The translations under genes were made by a program, and so were the position numbers. From JAGVIE01 sp964520905 (GTDB lineage: Bacteria; Bacteroidota; Ignavibacteria; UBA10030; SZUA-254): DNA of 64,000 bases. The notes under the pieces were generated by a model that saw only the letters and a list, made by a program, of their open reading frames with translations, searched no databases and was not told where the DNA came from. Every line of letters starts with the position of its first letter. Position 1 is the first letter of the stretch. The stretch covers positions 124,001-188,000 of the forward strand of contig CAZFQL010000004.1 in assembly GCA_964520905.1 (NCBI GenBank), read 5' to 3'. Below are positions 34,730 through 43,592 of this stretch, piece by piece.

Positions 34730-35335
34730 TCATGGCTCCACTATTTTATTACCAAGTTTTTTCTCAGCCCATTCGGCGGCGGCAAATCCACCGATTGCCA
34801 TCATGACAACGGCAAACACTAATATTCCGTAGGGAATGTTGAATAATTCAGAAAGTGTAATCTGTCCCATCGGTGTAGAGGTGTAGAAATTACTTATAAG
34901 CGGGAAGATTTCACCGAAGATGAAAATTCCAACAACAATTCCCAGCAGATAAACCATTCCGTCGATCTTGCCCGTTACGGCTGATACACATGAAGTGCCG
35001 GGACAATATCCACCGATTACAAATCCAAATCCGAGCACCAATCCACCGATTGTTTGAGGAACGATGTATGTTGGACTCACATATACGAGCGATAAATCCA
35101 TCCAACCGATGACAGATAAATAATAAATGCCGACCATCGCCGTAATGATTGCTGTGAACATTACTTTGAAAACGGTTAAGTCGTTGAAATAAAATTGTGC
35201 GGCAAGTTTCCGACCGTTACCGAAGCCGCCACGCTCCAGGAAAAATCCAAATCCAATACCGATGATAAATGCGATGACTAAACTGACGTCATCACCGAAT
35301 AATCCATATTTAAAAAATGGTATGTTCATTTCCAT
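34730..35335 (-). CDS. YeeE/YedE-family sulfur-compound permease, second half-protein
   Basis: Five or six membrane helices and the family motifs FGFFLERGGFGNGRKLAAQF and GGYCPGTSCVSAVTGKIDG. The latter has the conserved Cys residues that relay thiosulfate or other sulfur compounds in this family. At 201 residues it is about half the length of full YeeE. Its partner half lies directly upstream (35326-35868, 10-nt overlap). It shares a stop/start overlap with the rhodanese-like gene. Together with the PsrABC genes this points to uptake of a sulfur compound. Confidence 0.8.
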   Translation of the reverse strand: MEMNIPFFKYGLFGDDVSLVIAFIIGIGFGFFLERGGFGNGRKLAAQFYFNDLTVFKVMFTAIITAMVGIYYLSVIGWMDLSLVYVSPTYIVPQTIGGLVLGFGFVIGGYCPGTSCVSAVTGKIDGMVYLLGIVVGIFIFGEIFPLISNFYTSTPMGQITLSELFNIPYGILVFAVVMMAIGGFAAAEWAEKKLGNKIVEP

Positions 35336-35868
35336 TGTCTCCTAAAAAAGTATGCAATCATGTAAGCTCCGCCAAAGACGGCAAGCATAAATGCCCAACT
35401 GCCGACATTAAGAACTGCGCCGCCGGTCAGCGCCTGACCACTTGTACAGCCGCGGGCAAGTTTTGCGCCGATGCCCATAATTGTTCCGCCGATAAATGCA
35501 AAAAACAGTCTGCCTCTGACAGAAATGCGAGGACCTTTCTCGACTGTCTTTTTAATTCTTCCTGCAAGCGCACCGGAGATAAATCCGCCCACTAATACTC
35601 CGAGCACTTCGAAGACAAGCCAGTCTTTGAGCGGACTCTTTGTTGTATCTGCAAGATATTCGGCATAAAATTCATTTGCTTTCGCATGTTCAGGTGCAAT
35701 TGTGCTGACACCTGTTGCTACAAGCGATGAGAAGGCGCCTGATGCACCAAGTCCGCGACCCATGATGACGTACGATAAAAGAAGCACAAGTCCTAGCCCG
35801 ATACCGGAAAGATACGGATTCCAGTACGGCTTCGGAACATGTTGAACTTCAGTTGATGTTGATGACAT
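35326..35868 (-). CDS. YeeE/YedE-family sulfur-compound permease, first half-protein
   Basis: 180 residues with about four or five membrane helices. It contains GGFISGALAGRIKK and the family core GIGAKLARGCTSGQALTGGAVLNVGSW with its conserved Cys. It is the typical N-terminal-half partner of split YeeE/YedE transporters, such as those paired in many Bacteroidota. It overlaps the second half by 10 nt. The 103 nt before it carry a repeat-like sequence (35895-35935) and no gene. The substrate could be thiosulfate, sulfite or polysulfide sulfur. Confidence 0.8.
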   Translation of the reverse strand: MSSTSTEVQHVPKPYWNPYLSGIGLGLVLLLSYVIMGRGLGASGAFSSLVATGVSTIAPEHAKANEFYAEYLADTTKSPLKDWLVFEVLGVLVGGFISGALAGRIKKTVEKGPRISVRGRLFFAFIGGTIMGIGAKLARGCTSGQALTGGAVLNVGSWAFMLAVFGGAYMIAYFFRRQWK

Positions 35869-35879
35869 AATTATATCCT

Positions 35880-35960
35880 TTATTATTTTTTCAGTCTTTC
35901 CCTTTGCGTATCTTAGCGCCCTTAGCGGTTATATTTTAAACGACAGAGAACGCGAAGATC
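35880..35960. repeat. Possible dispersed repeat fragment
   Basis: The sequence contains CCCTTTGCGTATCTTAGCGC and CTTAGCGGTT, of the type CTTTGCG-n-TTAGCG-n-TTAGCGGTT seen scattered between genes in many bacterial genomes. A similar fragment (ACGTCTCTGTGCTAAGATG) lies at about 41228-41246. Neither is coding. Confidence 0.3.
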
Positions 35961-35971
35961 GCAACAGTTTT

Positions 35972-36916
35972 TTAAAATGCCGCATCTACCCACCGTGTAT
36001 ATTGTCCGGCATAGACGATTACAAACCTTAATATCAATCCACCAACGATTACCATAATCGGTGCAACCGGTGTGTGTTTGATTTTGTGATTAACAGCCAA
36101 TAATTGAATAATCAACGGAATGACAATTCCCAGCGCAAGAACAAAAACCCAAAACGCAGGTGCATATATTCCCGTGAGAAGTACAAGCGCCGATTGGATA
36201 TGTACTTTCGTTGATGTTAACATTCCGATTATGAATAGTCCGATTACAAACAATTCAAGAATCAGGAAACCGTTGTCTGCTTTAGCAAGCAATTCTCTTT
36301 CGTCAACTCTTTTTGCAACCATGTGAACGAACGCTGATGCGGCGGATAATCCTGAAACTAAAAAGAGAAGCCAGAGCATAGGGCTGTTCCACAAGGGCCT
36401 CGCGCCTAACGCGCTTAAAAGTACTCCGGTGTAAATGCCAAGCAACCCGCCCAACAACATATTGACAACGCCGATATTCTTGACTGCATATTTATGTTGT
36501 TGAAGTTTCTCCGAAATCTTATCCATCCATGGAAATTTTTTCGAGAAATATTCCGGCACGTTGACAAGGAAACTCGCAATCATTGCCGGGTAAACTACAA
36601 TAAGAATCCACGCACCCCACGACATTGGCGATGCAGCTTTGAATGTCAGATACAACCGCCATGTGTACAATTTATGTTCAAGATCAAGAAAAAGCGCAAA
36701 CATACCGGCGCTCAGAATTATCATTCCCAACAGCGGAAGCACTCTGCATACACATGCTTTATCTTTATATTTTCCTTTGAAGATAAAATAACCAGTAATA
36801 ATCATCATCCCCGCAACTAATCCGCCAATAAAAAGATAAACCGGAATTTCCCAACCCCAAATGTGAAGCGATGGATCTACTAATTCGTTATGACGCGTTG
36901 TTGTATATTCGTTCAT
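35972..36916 (-). CDS. psrC: NrfD/PsrC-type membrane subunit, quinol-oxidising
   Basis: Eight or nine membrane helices; the N-terminal HIWGWEIPVYLFIGGLVAGM is the conserved first helix of the NrfD family. It oxidises menaquinol at the periplasmic side and passes electrons to the Fe-S subunit. It follows psrB by 7 nt. At 314 residues it is normal for PsrC. It is the membrane anchor of the molybdoenzyme complex. Confidence 0.88.
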   Translation of the reverse strand: MNEYTTTRHNELVDPSLHIWGWEIPVYLFIGGLVAGMMIITGYFIFKGKYKDKACVCRVLPLLGMIILSAGMFALFLDLEHKLYTWRLYLTFKAASPMSWGAWILIVVYPAMIASFLVNVPEYFSKKFPWMDKISEKLQQHKYAVKNIGVVNMLLGGLLGIYTGVLLSALGARPLWNSPMLWLLFLVSGLSAASAFVHMVAKRVDERELLAKADNGFLILELFVIGLFIIGMLTSTKVHIQSALVLLTGIYAPAFWVFVLALGIVIPLIIQLLAVNHKIKHTPVAPIMVIVGGLILRFVIVYAGQYTRWVDAAF

Positions 36917-36923
36917 AATCTGC

Positions 36924-37463
36924 CTACACTAAATAAAATATTTGTGGTTTTGTTCCTGCCTCGGGTATGAGAGAGTGATTCTTCCTTGAAGCGAGGAGTT
37001 TGCTCACCTGACTATTCGGATCATCGAGATCGCCAAAGTACATGCAGTGTGTCGGACAGACAGAAACACACGCAGGATCCAAACCCTTCTCAACCCGGTG
37101 AACGCAGAAAGTACATTTGTCCGCGTATCCTTCAGGATGAATGAATCTTGCATCATACGGACATGAAGCGAGACATGCCTTGCAACCTATACATAAATCG
37201 TGAGTTACAAGGACGATCCCGCCAAGATCGTGCACATGACTTGCGCCTGTCGGGCAGCAATAAACACACGGAGGATTATCGCAATGGTTGCACCGTTCAG
37301 TTCTGATTTCCATATGCAGATCGGGATTTTTGCCGCGCACATCCTGCACAATCCAATCGCGGTTGAATGCTTCGGGTACATCGTTTTCGGTTTTACATGC
37401 GACAACACAATCCATACAGCCGACGCATTTTTTCGTATCAATCACCATTCCAAACCGCGCCAT
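36924..37463 (-). CDS. psrB: Four-cluster ferredoxin-like subunit PsrB
   Basis: DMSO-reductase-family electron-transfer subunit. Its cysteine groups are CVGCMDCVVACK, CNHCDNPPCVYCCPTG, CIGCKACLASCPYDAR and CTFCVHRVEKGLDPACVSVC, enough for four [4Fe-4S] clusters. It shuttles electrons from PsrC to the catalytic subunit in the periplasm, co-exported with the Tat-bearing PsrA. It starts 2 nt after psrA. Confidence 0.9.
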   Translation of the reverse strand: MARFGMVIDTKKCVGCMDCVVACKTENDVPEAFNRDWIVQDVRGKNPDLHMEIRTERCNHCDNPPCVYCCPTGASHVHDLGGIVLVTHDLCIGCKACLASCPYDARFIHPEGYADKCTFCVHRVEKGLDPACVSVCPTHCMYFGDLDDPNSQVSKLLASRKNHSLIPEAGTKPQIFYLV

Positions 37464-37465
37464 GA

Positions 37466-39655
37466 TTATCCCTCCATCTCGATTGTTACGAAATTCACAT
37501 TCGTGCCGGTTCCACCCATCAGCGGATCGATTTCGTATCGAGTGAGAAGCTGTGCATCGCTTGCACCTTTACCGAATGCGTGTTTCAAACCTTTTGCAGT
37601 ATGACCGAATCCGTGCACCATGTAAACACAATCCTGCCTGATTCTTTCTGTCGCTTTCACTTTTATTTTATTACTCACCACTCCATCCTGATTTTTTAAT
37701 TTGATGTAATCACCGCTCTTCAATCCGTAACGCTCGGCGATATTCGCATTCAACCAGACTTCATTCTCCGGCATCATGTCGGATAAAATTCTGTTGGTCT
37801 GCGTTCTGCTGAATGAATGAACCGGCGCCCTGCCGTATAATAATCTGAATGATCCAGCGGGTCCGCTTGCCGGTCGTTTATATTTCGGAACAGGATCGAA
37901 GCCCGCTTGTTGAAGTTGTAATGAATAAAATTCAATCTTCCCCGATGGAGTTGGAAATTCAGCCGGAACACCTTCATCAAAATAATTCGGTTGTTTGGCG
38001 CCGAGTATGATGCCGTTCTTTTTCAACTCATCGAAACTTAATCCTGCGGCAGTCATGCGGTGATTGATATACTCTTCGACATCTTTCCAAGGGTAATAAT
38101 TTCCAAGTCCTAATTTTTCCGCAAGCTTTTTCGCAATCCACCAATTCGGTTTTTGATCGTGCGGTGCCTCGACTACCGGCTGCCGCAATCCAACAAACGA
38201 ATCGCGGAACCACTCGACATTGATATCGTCGTGCCGCTCAAGATAAACCGATTCGGGAAGAACAACATCCGCCCATCCGGCAATCTCGTTTGGAATAACA
38301 TCAACTACAACCATCAAATCTAAATTCTGAATTGCCTGCTTGGTTATTTCTTCGTTGGGTAATGCTTGTATCAGATTTGTTGCATAGACAAACCATCCTT
38401 TAATCGGATAAGGTTTTCCTGTAACCGTTGCTTCACGGATTCCTGTAGTAATCGCTTCATGCGCGAAAGGATATTTTTTATTGGGATTATCAACTTTATC
38501 TTTCGTCGGAGTTGGATACGCCGGATACGGATAACCGGGAACATCCATATTTACCGGATAATAGAATCCGCCTTTTCTTCCCCAGCTTCCCATAAGCGCG
38601 TTCAGCAATGCAATTGCCCTGCTTCGCTGTGCATCGTCGCCGTACCACGTAACGTGTCTGCCGGGATGAATTAGCGTTGCCGGTTTGTAACGTGCCATTT
38701 CGCGTGCAGTTGCTCGAATTATTTTTGGTTCGATACCTGTTTCAGGATAAGCCCATTCCGGAGTGTAAGCTGAAAGCTCTGCCTTGAACTGCTCAAATCC
38801 GAATCCATATTTCTCAACATATTCTTTATCATAGAGATTTTCAGAAACGATAACATTCATCCATGCTAGAAGCAATGCGAGATCGGTTCCGGGTTTTATG
38901 GGCAGATAATATTTTGCTTTACTTGCGGCAACAGAAAATCTCGGATCAACGACGATGATTGACGCGTCGTTCCCGACAGCATCGGCAAATTCCTGCGCCT
39001 GCGTGTTGTGCATGTTCTCGCCAAGATGACTTCCGATGAGTACAAGACATTGCGCGTTTTTAATATCCGTTCGCTCCGGCGAACTTACATCTTCACCGTA
39101 CGTCAATCTGAATCCTACATCTCTCGGTCCTCGGCATTGCGCAAACGACGGCGCGGCAAAATTAATTGCACCATATGCTTTTAATGTATGCTTCAGAAAA
39201 TTTCCGCCAATTCCGTGACTGAACGCCGCTACTGATTCAGGTCCGTACTGTGATTTTATCTTCTGCATTTTATCGGCTATGTAACCGAGGGCTTCATCCC
39301 AGGTTACTTCCTTCCACATTTCTTTTCCGCGCTCTTGAGTACGAATCAGTGGCGAGCGTAATCTATCCGGATCGTAATGCGCACCAACGCCGCCTGTTCC
39401 GCGCGGACACAACCTGCCCCTGCTTAACGGGTCAAGCGGATTGCCTTCGACCTTCCAGAGTTCACCATCGCGTACATAAGCTATTGCCCCGCATTTCCAG
39501 AAACATATATCGCAGAAAGTTGGAATCTTATGGATTCCTTTCCGCTTCACAGTTTCAGATTTATCCAGGGCTTTTGATACGGTTCCAATCGCCGCGGCGG
39601 CGGCAATTGTAGCGCCGGATATTTTTAAAAATTTTCTTCTAGAGAGTGGATTCAT
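37466..39655 (-). CDS. psrA: Polysulfide/thiosulfate reductase-type molybdoenzyme, catalytic subunit
   Basis: A twin-arginine signal SRRKFLK (residues 5-11) is followed by the Fe-S motif CDICFWKCGA with a later RLCPRG (one [4Fe-4S]). Molybdopterin domains follow (HPGRHVTWYG, VDVIPNEIAGWADVVLPESV) and a C-terminal beta domain. FAQCRGPRD supplies the likely Mo-ligating Cys. Length (729) fits PsrA/PhsA. A ribosome site GGAGAAAT precedes the ATG, which overlaps the merR end by 17 nt. Substrate polysulfide or thiosulfate is inferred from the neighbouring YeeE and rhodanese genes; tetrathionate or arsenate are alternatives. Confidence 0.82.
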   Translation of the reverse strand: MNPLSRRKFLKISGATIAAAAAIGTVSKALDKSETVKRKGIHKIPTFCDICFWKCGAIAYVRDGELWKVEGNPLDPLSRGRLCPRGTGGVGAHYDPDRLRSPLIRTQERGKEMWKEVTWDEALGYIADKMQKIKSQYGPESVAAFSHGIGGNFLKHTLKAYGAINFAAPSFAQCRGPRDVGFRLTYGEDVSSPERTDIKNAQCLVLIGSHLGENMHNTQAQEFADAVGNDASIIVVDPRFSVAASKAKYYLPIKPGTDLALLLAWMNVIVSENLYDKEYVEKYGFGFEQFKAELSAYTPEWAYPETGIEPKIIRATAREMARYKPATLIHPGRHVTWYGDDAQRSRAIALLNALMGSWGRKGGFYYPVNMDVPGYPYPAYPTPTKDKVDNPNKKYPFAHEAITTGIREATVTGKPYPIKGWFVYATNLIQALPNEEITKQAIQNLDLMVVVDVIPNEIAGWADVVLPESVYLERHDDINVEWFRDSFVGLRQPVVEAPHDQKPNWWIAKKLAEKLGLGNYYPWKDVEEYINHRMTAAGLSFDELKKNGIILGAKQPNYFDEGVPAEFPTPSGKIEFYSLQLQQAGFDPVPKYKRPASGPAGSFRLLYGRAPVHSFSRTQTNRILSDMMPENEVWLNANIAERYGLKSGDYIKLKNQDGVVSNKIKVKATERIRQDCVYMVHGFGHTAKGLKHAFGKGASDAQLLTRYEIDPLMGGTGTNVNFVTIEMEG

Positions 39656-40103
39656 ATTTCTCCGTTATCCCGATAATTCTGTTTTTGATTTTTGTGCAGT
39701 CGATTGATTCTTTATAGACCGGACAAGTTCTGCATTCACGCGTTACACATGTATTCTTTGGATGATCGAATGTCCAGCATGCTTTGGTATGATTTCTGTA
39801 CGCTTCGCAATGCTCGCGGTCTTTTTGCGAGCACGAAACAATCTCCCAGCAAGGAATCAAAGCATGGATTCGCTGTATCCCCGCAATGCCGATTTTATCT
39901 TCGTTGATTGCGCGGCGGATACATTTCAACCGCTCAATATCCGACTGCGAGTAAAGCCGGTGGCTCGATTCTTTTTGGAACGGCAGGATTAATCCGGCAC
40001 GCTCGTACATCCTCAACGTATGCACCGAAATGCCAAGCATCTTCGCAGCAGTGCTGATCGAATAGAGGGGTGTATCCTGATTTTGAATGATTTCTGATCT
40101 CAT
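39639..40103 (-). CDS. MerR-family regulator with cysteine-rich C-terminal domain
   Basis: N-terminal winged helix of the MerR/HspR type (STAAKMLGISVHTLRMYERA then SSHRLYSQSDIERLKCIR) and a dimerisation helix. The C-terminal half has a Cys pattern CWEIVSCSQKDREHCEAY, KACW, NTCVTRECRTCPVY. This resembles the Cys-rich motif attached to many redox sensors and could bind an Fe-S cluster or Zn. It sits at the head of the psr operon with a perfect palindrome 8 nt in front of its start, so it probably controls itself and psrABC in response to redox or sulfur state. Confidence 0.8.
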   Translation of the reverse strand: MRSEIIQNQDTPLYSISTAAKMLGISVHTLRMYERAGLILPFQKESSHRLYSQSDIERLKCIRRAINEDKIGIAGIQRIHALIPCWEIVSCSQKDREHCEAYRNHTKACWTFDHPKNTCVTRECRTCPVYKESIDCTKIKNRIIGITEKYESTL

Positions 40104-40110
40104 AGGCTAA

Positions 40111-40134
40111 AGTTGATATTTATAAATATCAACT
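40111..40134. promoter_or_regulatory. Perfect 24-bp palindrome, MerR-type operator
   Basis: AGTTGATATTTA (40111-40122) is followed directly by its exact complement TAAATATCAACT (40123-40134). It sits immediately upstream of the merR start codon, where MerR proteins bind across the spacer of their promoters. Autoregulation and control of the downstream psr genes is likely. Confidence 0.7.
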
Positions 40135-40359
40135 ATTATGCCAGCGGCAAATGTAGGATTTTGATTGAAAAAGCTGAAAATTGGAGAGATTTTAAGGTTT
40201 GATTTTCAAAATAGAAAATAGAATAGTGTGTGGAGTTTCAAGATTGATTTTTTTCATCATACCATGAAACTTAAATGAATTTATTGGCGTTTTCTAATGT
40301 AGGATATTTGACTTTTCATTTTTTTTTTATAACTTAATATACCTTCAAGGTAATAATAA

Positions 40360-40578
40360 ATGAGCGAATCTATGAATAAATATTGTTCAGGTATTTTATT
40401 CTCAACCCCATCACTTGTGAAGGGTATGGGAACTGTACTTAATATCTGGGGTAATTATTTTTCCTTCAACTATTCCCAAACACCAGAAGAAGCTGATAGA
40501 CGTGCTTTGGCATGTGACTGGAGAATGGTTGGCCAAGATATCCGAAATGCAATGGAAAAAATCAGTCCGGACGTATGA
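40360..40578 (+). CDS. Small protein upstream of DUF2335
   Basis: 72 residues, MSESMNKYCSGILFSTPSL then TPEEADRRALACDWRMVGQD. No signal peptide and no membrane helix. A weak AAGG lies 8-11 nt before the ATG. Its stop overlaps the next start (ATGA), so the two are co-translated. A small soluble partner ending in a DWRMVGQDIRNAM-like segment is often found in front of DUF2335 genes; its function is unknown. Confidence 0.6.
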   Translation: MSESMNKYCSGILFSTPSLVKGMGTVLNIWGNYFSFNYSQTPEEADRRALACDWRMVGQDIRNAMEKISPDV

Positions 40579-41051
40579 CTGAACAGAATAACGAACTACC
40601 CTCAAAAGAGCTTCCAGTACCATCCAATCTACAAAAAGACTTAGAGACAATTGAACACGATGAAAAGAAGCGCAAGAAAATCATTGCGCTTTTTAAATTA
40701 CATCAATATCATCACAGTGGACCTTTACCATCACCGGATTTTTTAAAGCAGTACGATTTAATAATTCCCGGACTTGCTGAGAGAATTGTTAAAATGGCTG
40801 AAGACCAGCAATCTCATCGTCAAAGTCTTGAAAATAGAGTCATCTCGAGTCAACTTAATGAGAGTAAGCGTGGTCAATTTTTGGGATTCACAGTCGCGAT
40901 GCTGTGTATTGGTGCAAGTGTCGCTCTTTCTTTGCTTGGTCATGAATATGTTGCTGGAATCCTCGGAGGAACAACTGTTGTCGGTTTGGTTACTGTCTTT
41001 GTCCTCGGGAAAAGAGAACAACAAAAAGACCTTCAAAAAAAATCTGGTTGA
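40575..41051 (+). CDS. DUF2335 membrane protein
   Basis: A soluble N-terminal helical region contains the family signature HHSGPLPSPDFLKQYDLIIP, then GLAERIVKMAEDQQSHR, followed by two membrane helices (about 95-117 and 120-142) and a basic tail. Function unknown; members are small inner-membrane proteins often found in accessory regions. It is translationally coupled to the small gene before it and followed by a bidirectional terminator at 41287. The cassette looks inserted between the sulfur and cytochrome regions. Confidence 0.8.
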   Translation: MTEQNNELPSKELPVPSNLQKDLETIEHDEKKRKKIIALFKLHQYHHSGPLPSPDFLKQYDLIIPGLAERIVKMAEDQQSHRQSLENRVISSQLNESKRGQFLGFTVAMLCIGASVALSLLGHEYVAGILGGTTVVGLVTVFVLGKREQQKDLQKKSG

Positions 41052-41284
41052 TTAATAATCTTTCAATATTTATTTTCTAGACTATCGATTTTTGCAATAT
41101 TAGCTTTCGCTTTTTTCAATTCTATAATTGACTGTAATATCGACGTTACAACACAACAATCATACGAGATAAAACGTCTTGATAATGATTACTTCGGTGA
41201 GGAATAAATTTCCCTCTGTTTCCTCCACGTCTCTGTGCTAAGATGTCTCACCGCAGGGAGGCTGAGAACGGTCTGTAAATCAAA

Positions 41285-41317
41285 AACCCCACCGATAATC
41301 GATGGGGCTTTTCTTCT
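41285..41317. terminator. Bidirectional intrinsic terminator
   Basis: CCCCACCGA (41287-41295), loop TAA, TCGATGGGG (41299-41307) form a stem with one mismatch. CTTTTCTTCT follows on the plus strand and TTTTT on the minus strand. It sits between the convergent DUF2335 and CcmF genes. A second perfect hairpin AGCGAAC-TGAA-GTTCGCT follows at 41329-41346. The rest of 41052-41357 is non-coding. Confidence 0.7.
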
Positions 41318-41357
41318 ACTTATTACACAGCGAACTGAAGTTCGCTCTACAAAATTA

Positions 41358-43592
41358 TCACTCTGCTTTTTGAAGCATCCGTCTCCGCCATGCGATCAGT
41401 GTTCCAAGGATAATCAAAACAACGCCCGTCCATATAACCATCATCAACGGCTTGATGCTGATATCGACAACAAGCGCCTGAACTGCCTGCGGTTCTTCGT
41501 GAGGTTGTGTGAAACCATGGAATTCGAGCATGATCTTCTTTTCTTCTACACTCAATGCATTTAAAGTAACATGAGGTTTCATATCTGGATTTGAATATCC
41601 GATAAGCATCGGTAACTCTGCCGGTATCGGTTGTCTGCCATTCTGTTTATCAAATGTCAATGTTGGAATAACCTCATGCATTTTTCCGCCTGCTTCTATA
41701 TTAAGCACTGCTCCAACAGACATAGCGCCCATTTCAGCGTGTTGTCCAACATCAAACTTCGTGAATGTAATTTTATATCCCAACATCTCTTTCGTTTCAC
41801 CCTTAGCTATCTCAAGCATTGGGTTGTGCTGGTGTTGTTGCTCATCTATTTTCAACTCGAGCGGAGAAATATATAAATCCTTTAACGGCAGTACTTTAAT
41901 ATCCGGCTCGCGCATAACGGCTTGATTTATTTGACTGAAGTATAATTTAGGTTGGGCGGTAAAAGAACTTTTTCCATCCGAAACTTCTATATCCATTATT
42001 GGCTTCAGTGCGTCCGGATTGGGAACACCTTTAAATGTAAAATTATATCCAAACGCAGCTTGCGGCTCGCCCTGTTTTAAAATCAACTGTGTTGATTCGT
42101 CAAAATTACCCGACCCGACAATGCCAATAAGCATCAACGCAACGCCGATGTGTGAGAGTGGTCCACCGATATTCAGCCAGCCGGAACGATACTGCCTGAA
42201 TGTTATTATTACATTAGAAATAAGACCAAATGCCGCAGCGCCAACAAATAATAACAATGTGAACGATGTTACACCGGCAACGTAGGCAATAACGCACGAA
42301 AGCGCGGTCAGTACCAACGACATCGAGTATCTTTTTAAGAAATTGAATTTCTTTTCTTCTGCCCAACTCATGAAAGGTGTAATTCCAAGAAGGAGAGCCA
42401 TCGCAATAGCTACCGGAAGGTTGACTTTGTTATAGAATGAGATATCAACCTGTGAAGCTTTGCCAAATAACCCTGTGATGATTGGGGACGACATTCCAAC
42501 GAACGTGAACAACGCAGCCGCGCCCAAAACGCACATGCTCAATAGAAGTAATAATTCTCTATTCAAACTTGACATATCTATTTTCGGAGATTTGATTTCA
42601 CTAAACCGTGTTGCCAACAAACCAAATCCCAATGCAATACTTACCACCATCACACCCATCAAATAATTGTTGATTCCTAAATCTACGAATGAGTGGACCG
42701 AAAAATCTGCAAGCACACCACTGCGTGTAAGAAACGTTGCATACAATACAAGAATGAACGTGAGAATGGCTAAAAACATATTTGTGCGCTGAAGCGATCC
42801 TTTCGCTTTAAACACAACAAGCCCATGAATAGATACGAGCATAACAATCCATGGAACGAGCGATGAGTTTTCAACCGGGTCCCATCCCCAATAACCGCCC
42901 CAGCCAAGAACTTCATAAGCCCAGAAGCCGCCGATGATGATGCCGGTGCCTAAGGATACAGAAGCAAAAAGCGTCCATGGAAATCCAGAGTTATTCCAAT
43001 GCTCATATTTTCTTCTTGCTAATCCGGAGATAACCAGAGCGAATGGAAAAGTAGCCGCCGCATATCCCACAAAAAGAATCGGCGGATGAATTGCCATCCA
43101 TGGATCTTGCAGCAATGGATTCAAACCTCTTCCGTCGAGTGGAACAGGTGTTATCAATTCAAACGGGCTTTTAATTAACAATAGAAGATAAAGGAAAGCA
43201 GAAAAAGCGCTCACAACCGCCATTGCATAGTTGTCGTCTCCGTTTGATTTTTTTAGAAAGAATAATCCCATCAGACCGACAAATAAAGCCCAGAGTAGAA
43301 ACGTTCCTTCCTGACCTCCCCAGAAGGCGGAAATTAAATAAATCAACGGAAGGTCTTTCGAGCTGTAGCCGTTTACATATGAGTATTGAAACTGATGTGT
43401 GAAGAAAGCATACCACAATATTGCAGATGCAATCAAGCTTACAGCTACTGAAGCATAATATAAACGAGAAGCAATTTTCTGCCGACCGATTTGTACTGCC
43501 CGAAGCTTTGTTTGTTCATTTCTGATGAACGCAGCCGTCGCACCGAGCGATGCGAAGAACGCGATCAATATGCTGATATGTCCAAGATTCAT
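41358..43592 (-). CDS. ccmF: CcmF-type cytochrome c heme lyase
   Basis: About 15 membrane helices with the heme-handling WWD segment GGYWGWDPVENSSLVPW (about residues 225-241) and flanking periplasmic His residues. The C-terminal periplasmic and helical region runs to 744. It ligates heme to the CXXCH sites of exported apocytochromes. It is last in the cytochrome operon, its start overlapping the 11-heme gene by 4 nt, and it probably serves that operon's large heme load. No other Ccm gene lies in this window. NrfE, a dedicated CcmF paralogue for unusual sites, is an alternative. Confidence 0.85.
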   Translation of the reverse strand: MNLGHISILIAFFASLGATAAFIRNEQTKLRAVQIGRQKIASRLYYASVAVSLIASAILWYAFFTHQFQYSYVNGYSSKDLPLIYLISAFWGGQEGTFLLWALFVGLMGLFFLKKSNGDDNYAMAVVSAFSAFLYLLLLIKSPFELITPVPLDGRGLNPLLQDPWMAIHPPILFVGYAAATFPFALVISGLARRKYEHWNNSGFPWTLFASVSLGTGIIIGGFWAYEVLGWGGYWGWDPVENSSLVPWIVMLVSIHGLVVFKAKGSLQRTNMFLAILTFILVLYATFLTRSGVLADFSVHSFVDLGINNYLMGVMVVSIALGFGLLATRFSEIKSPKIDMSSLNRELLLLLSMCVLGAAALFTFVGMSSPIITGLFGKASQVDISFYNKVNLPVAIAMALLLGITPFMSWAEEKKFNFLKRYSMSLVLTALSCVIAYVAGVTSFTLLLFVGAAAFGLISNVIITFRQYRSGWLNIGGPLSHIGVALMLIGIVGSGNFDESTQLILKQGEPQAAFGYNFTFKGVPNPDALKPIMDIEVSDGKSSFTAQPKLYFSQINQAVMREPDIKVLPLKDLYISPLELKIDEQQHQHNPMLEIAKGETKEMLGYKITFTKFDVGQHAEMGAMSVGAVLNIEAGGKMHEVIPTLTFDKQNGRQPIPAELPMLIGYSNPDMKPHVTLNALSVEEKKIMLEFHGFTQPHEEPQAVQALVVDISIKPLMMVIWTGVVLIILGTLIAWRRRMLQKAE

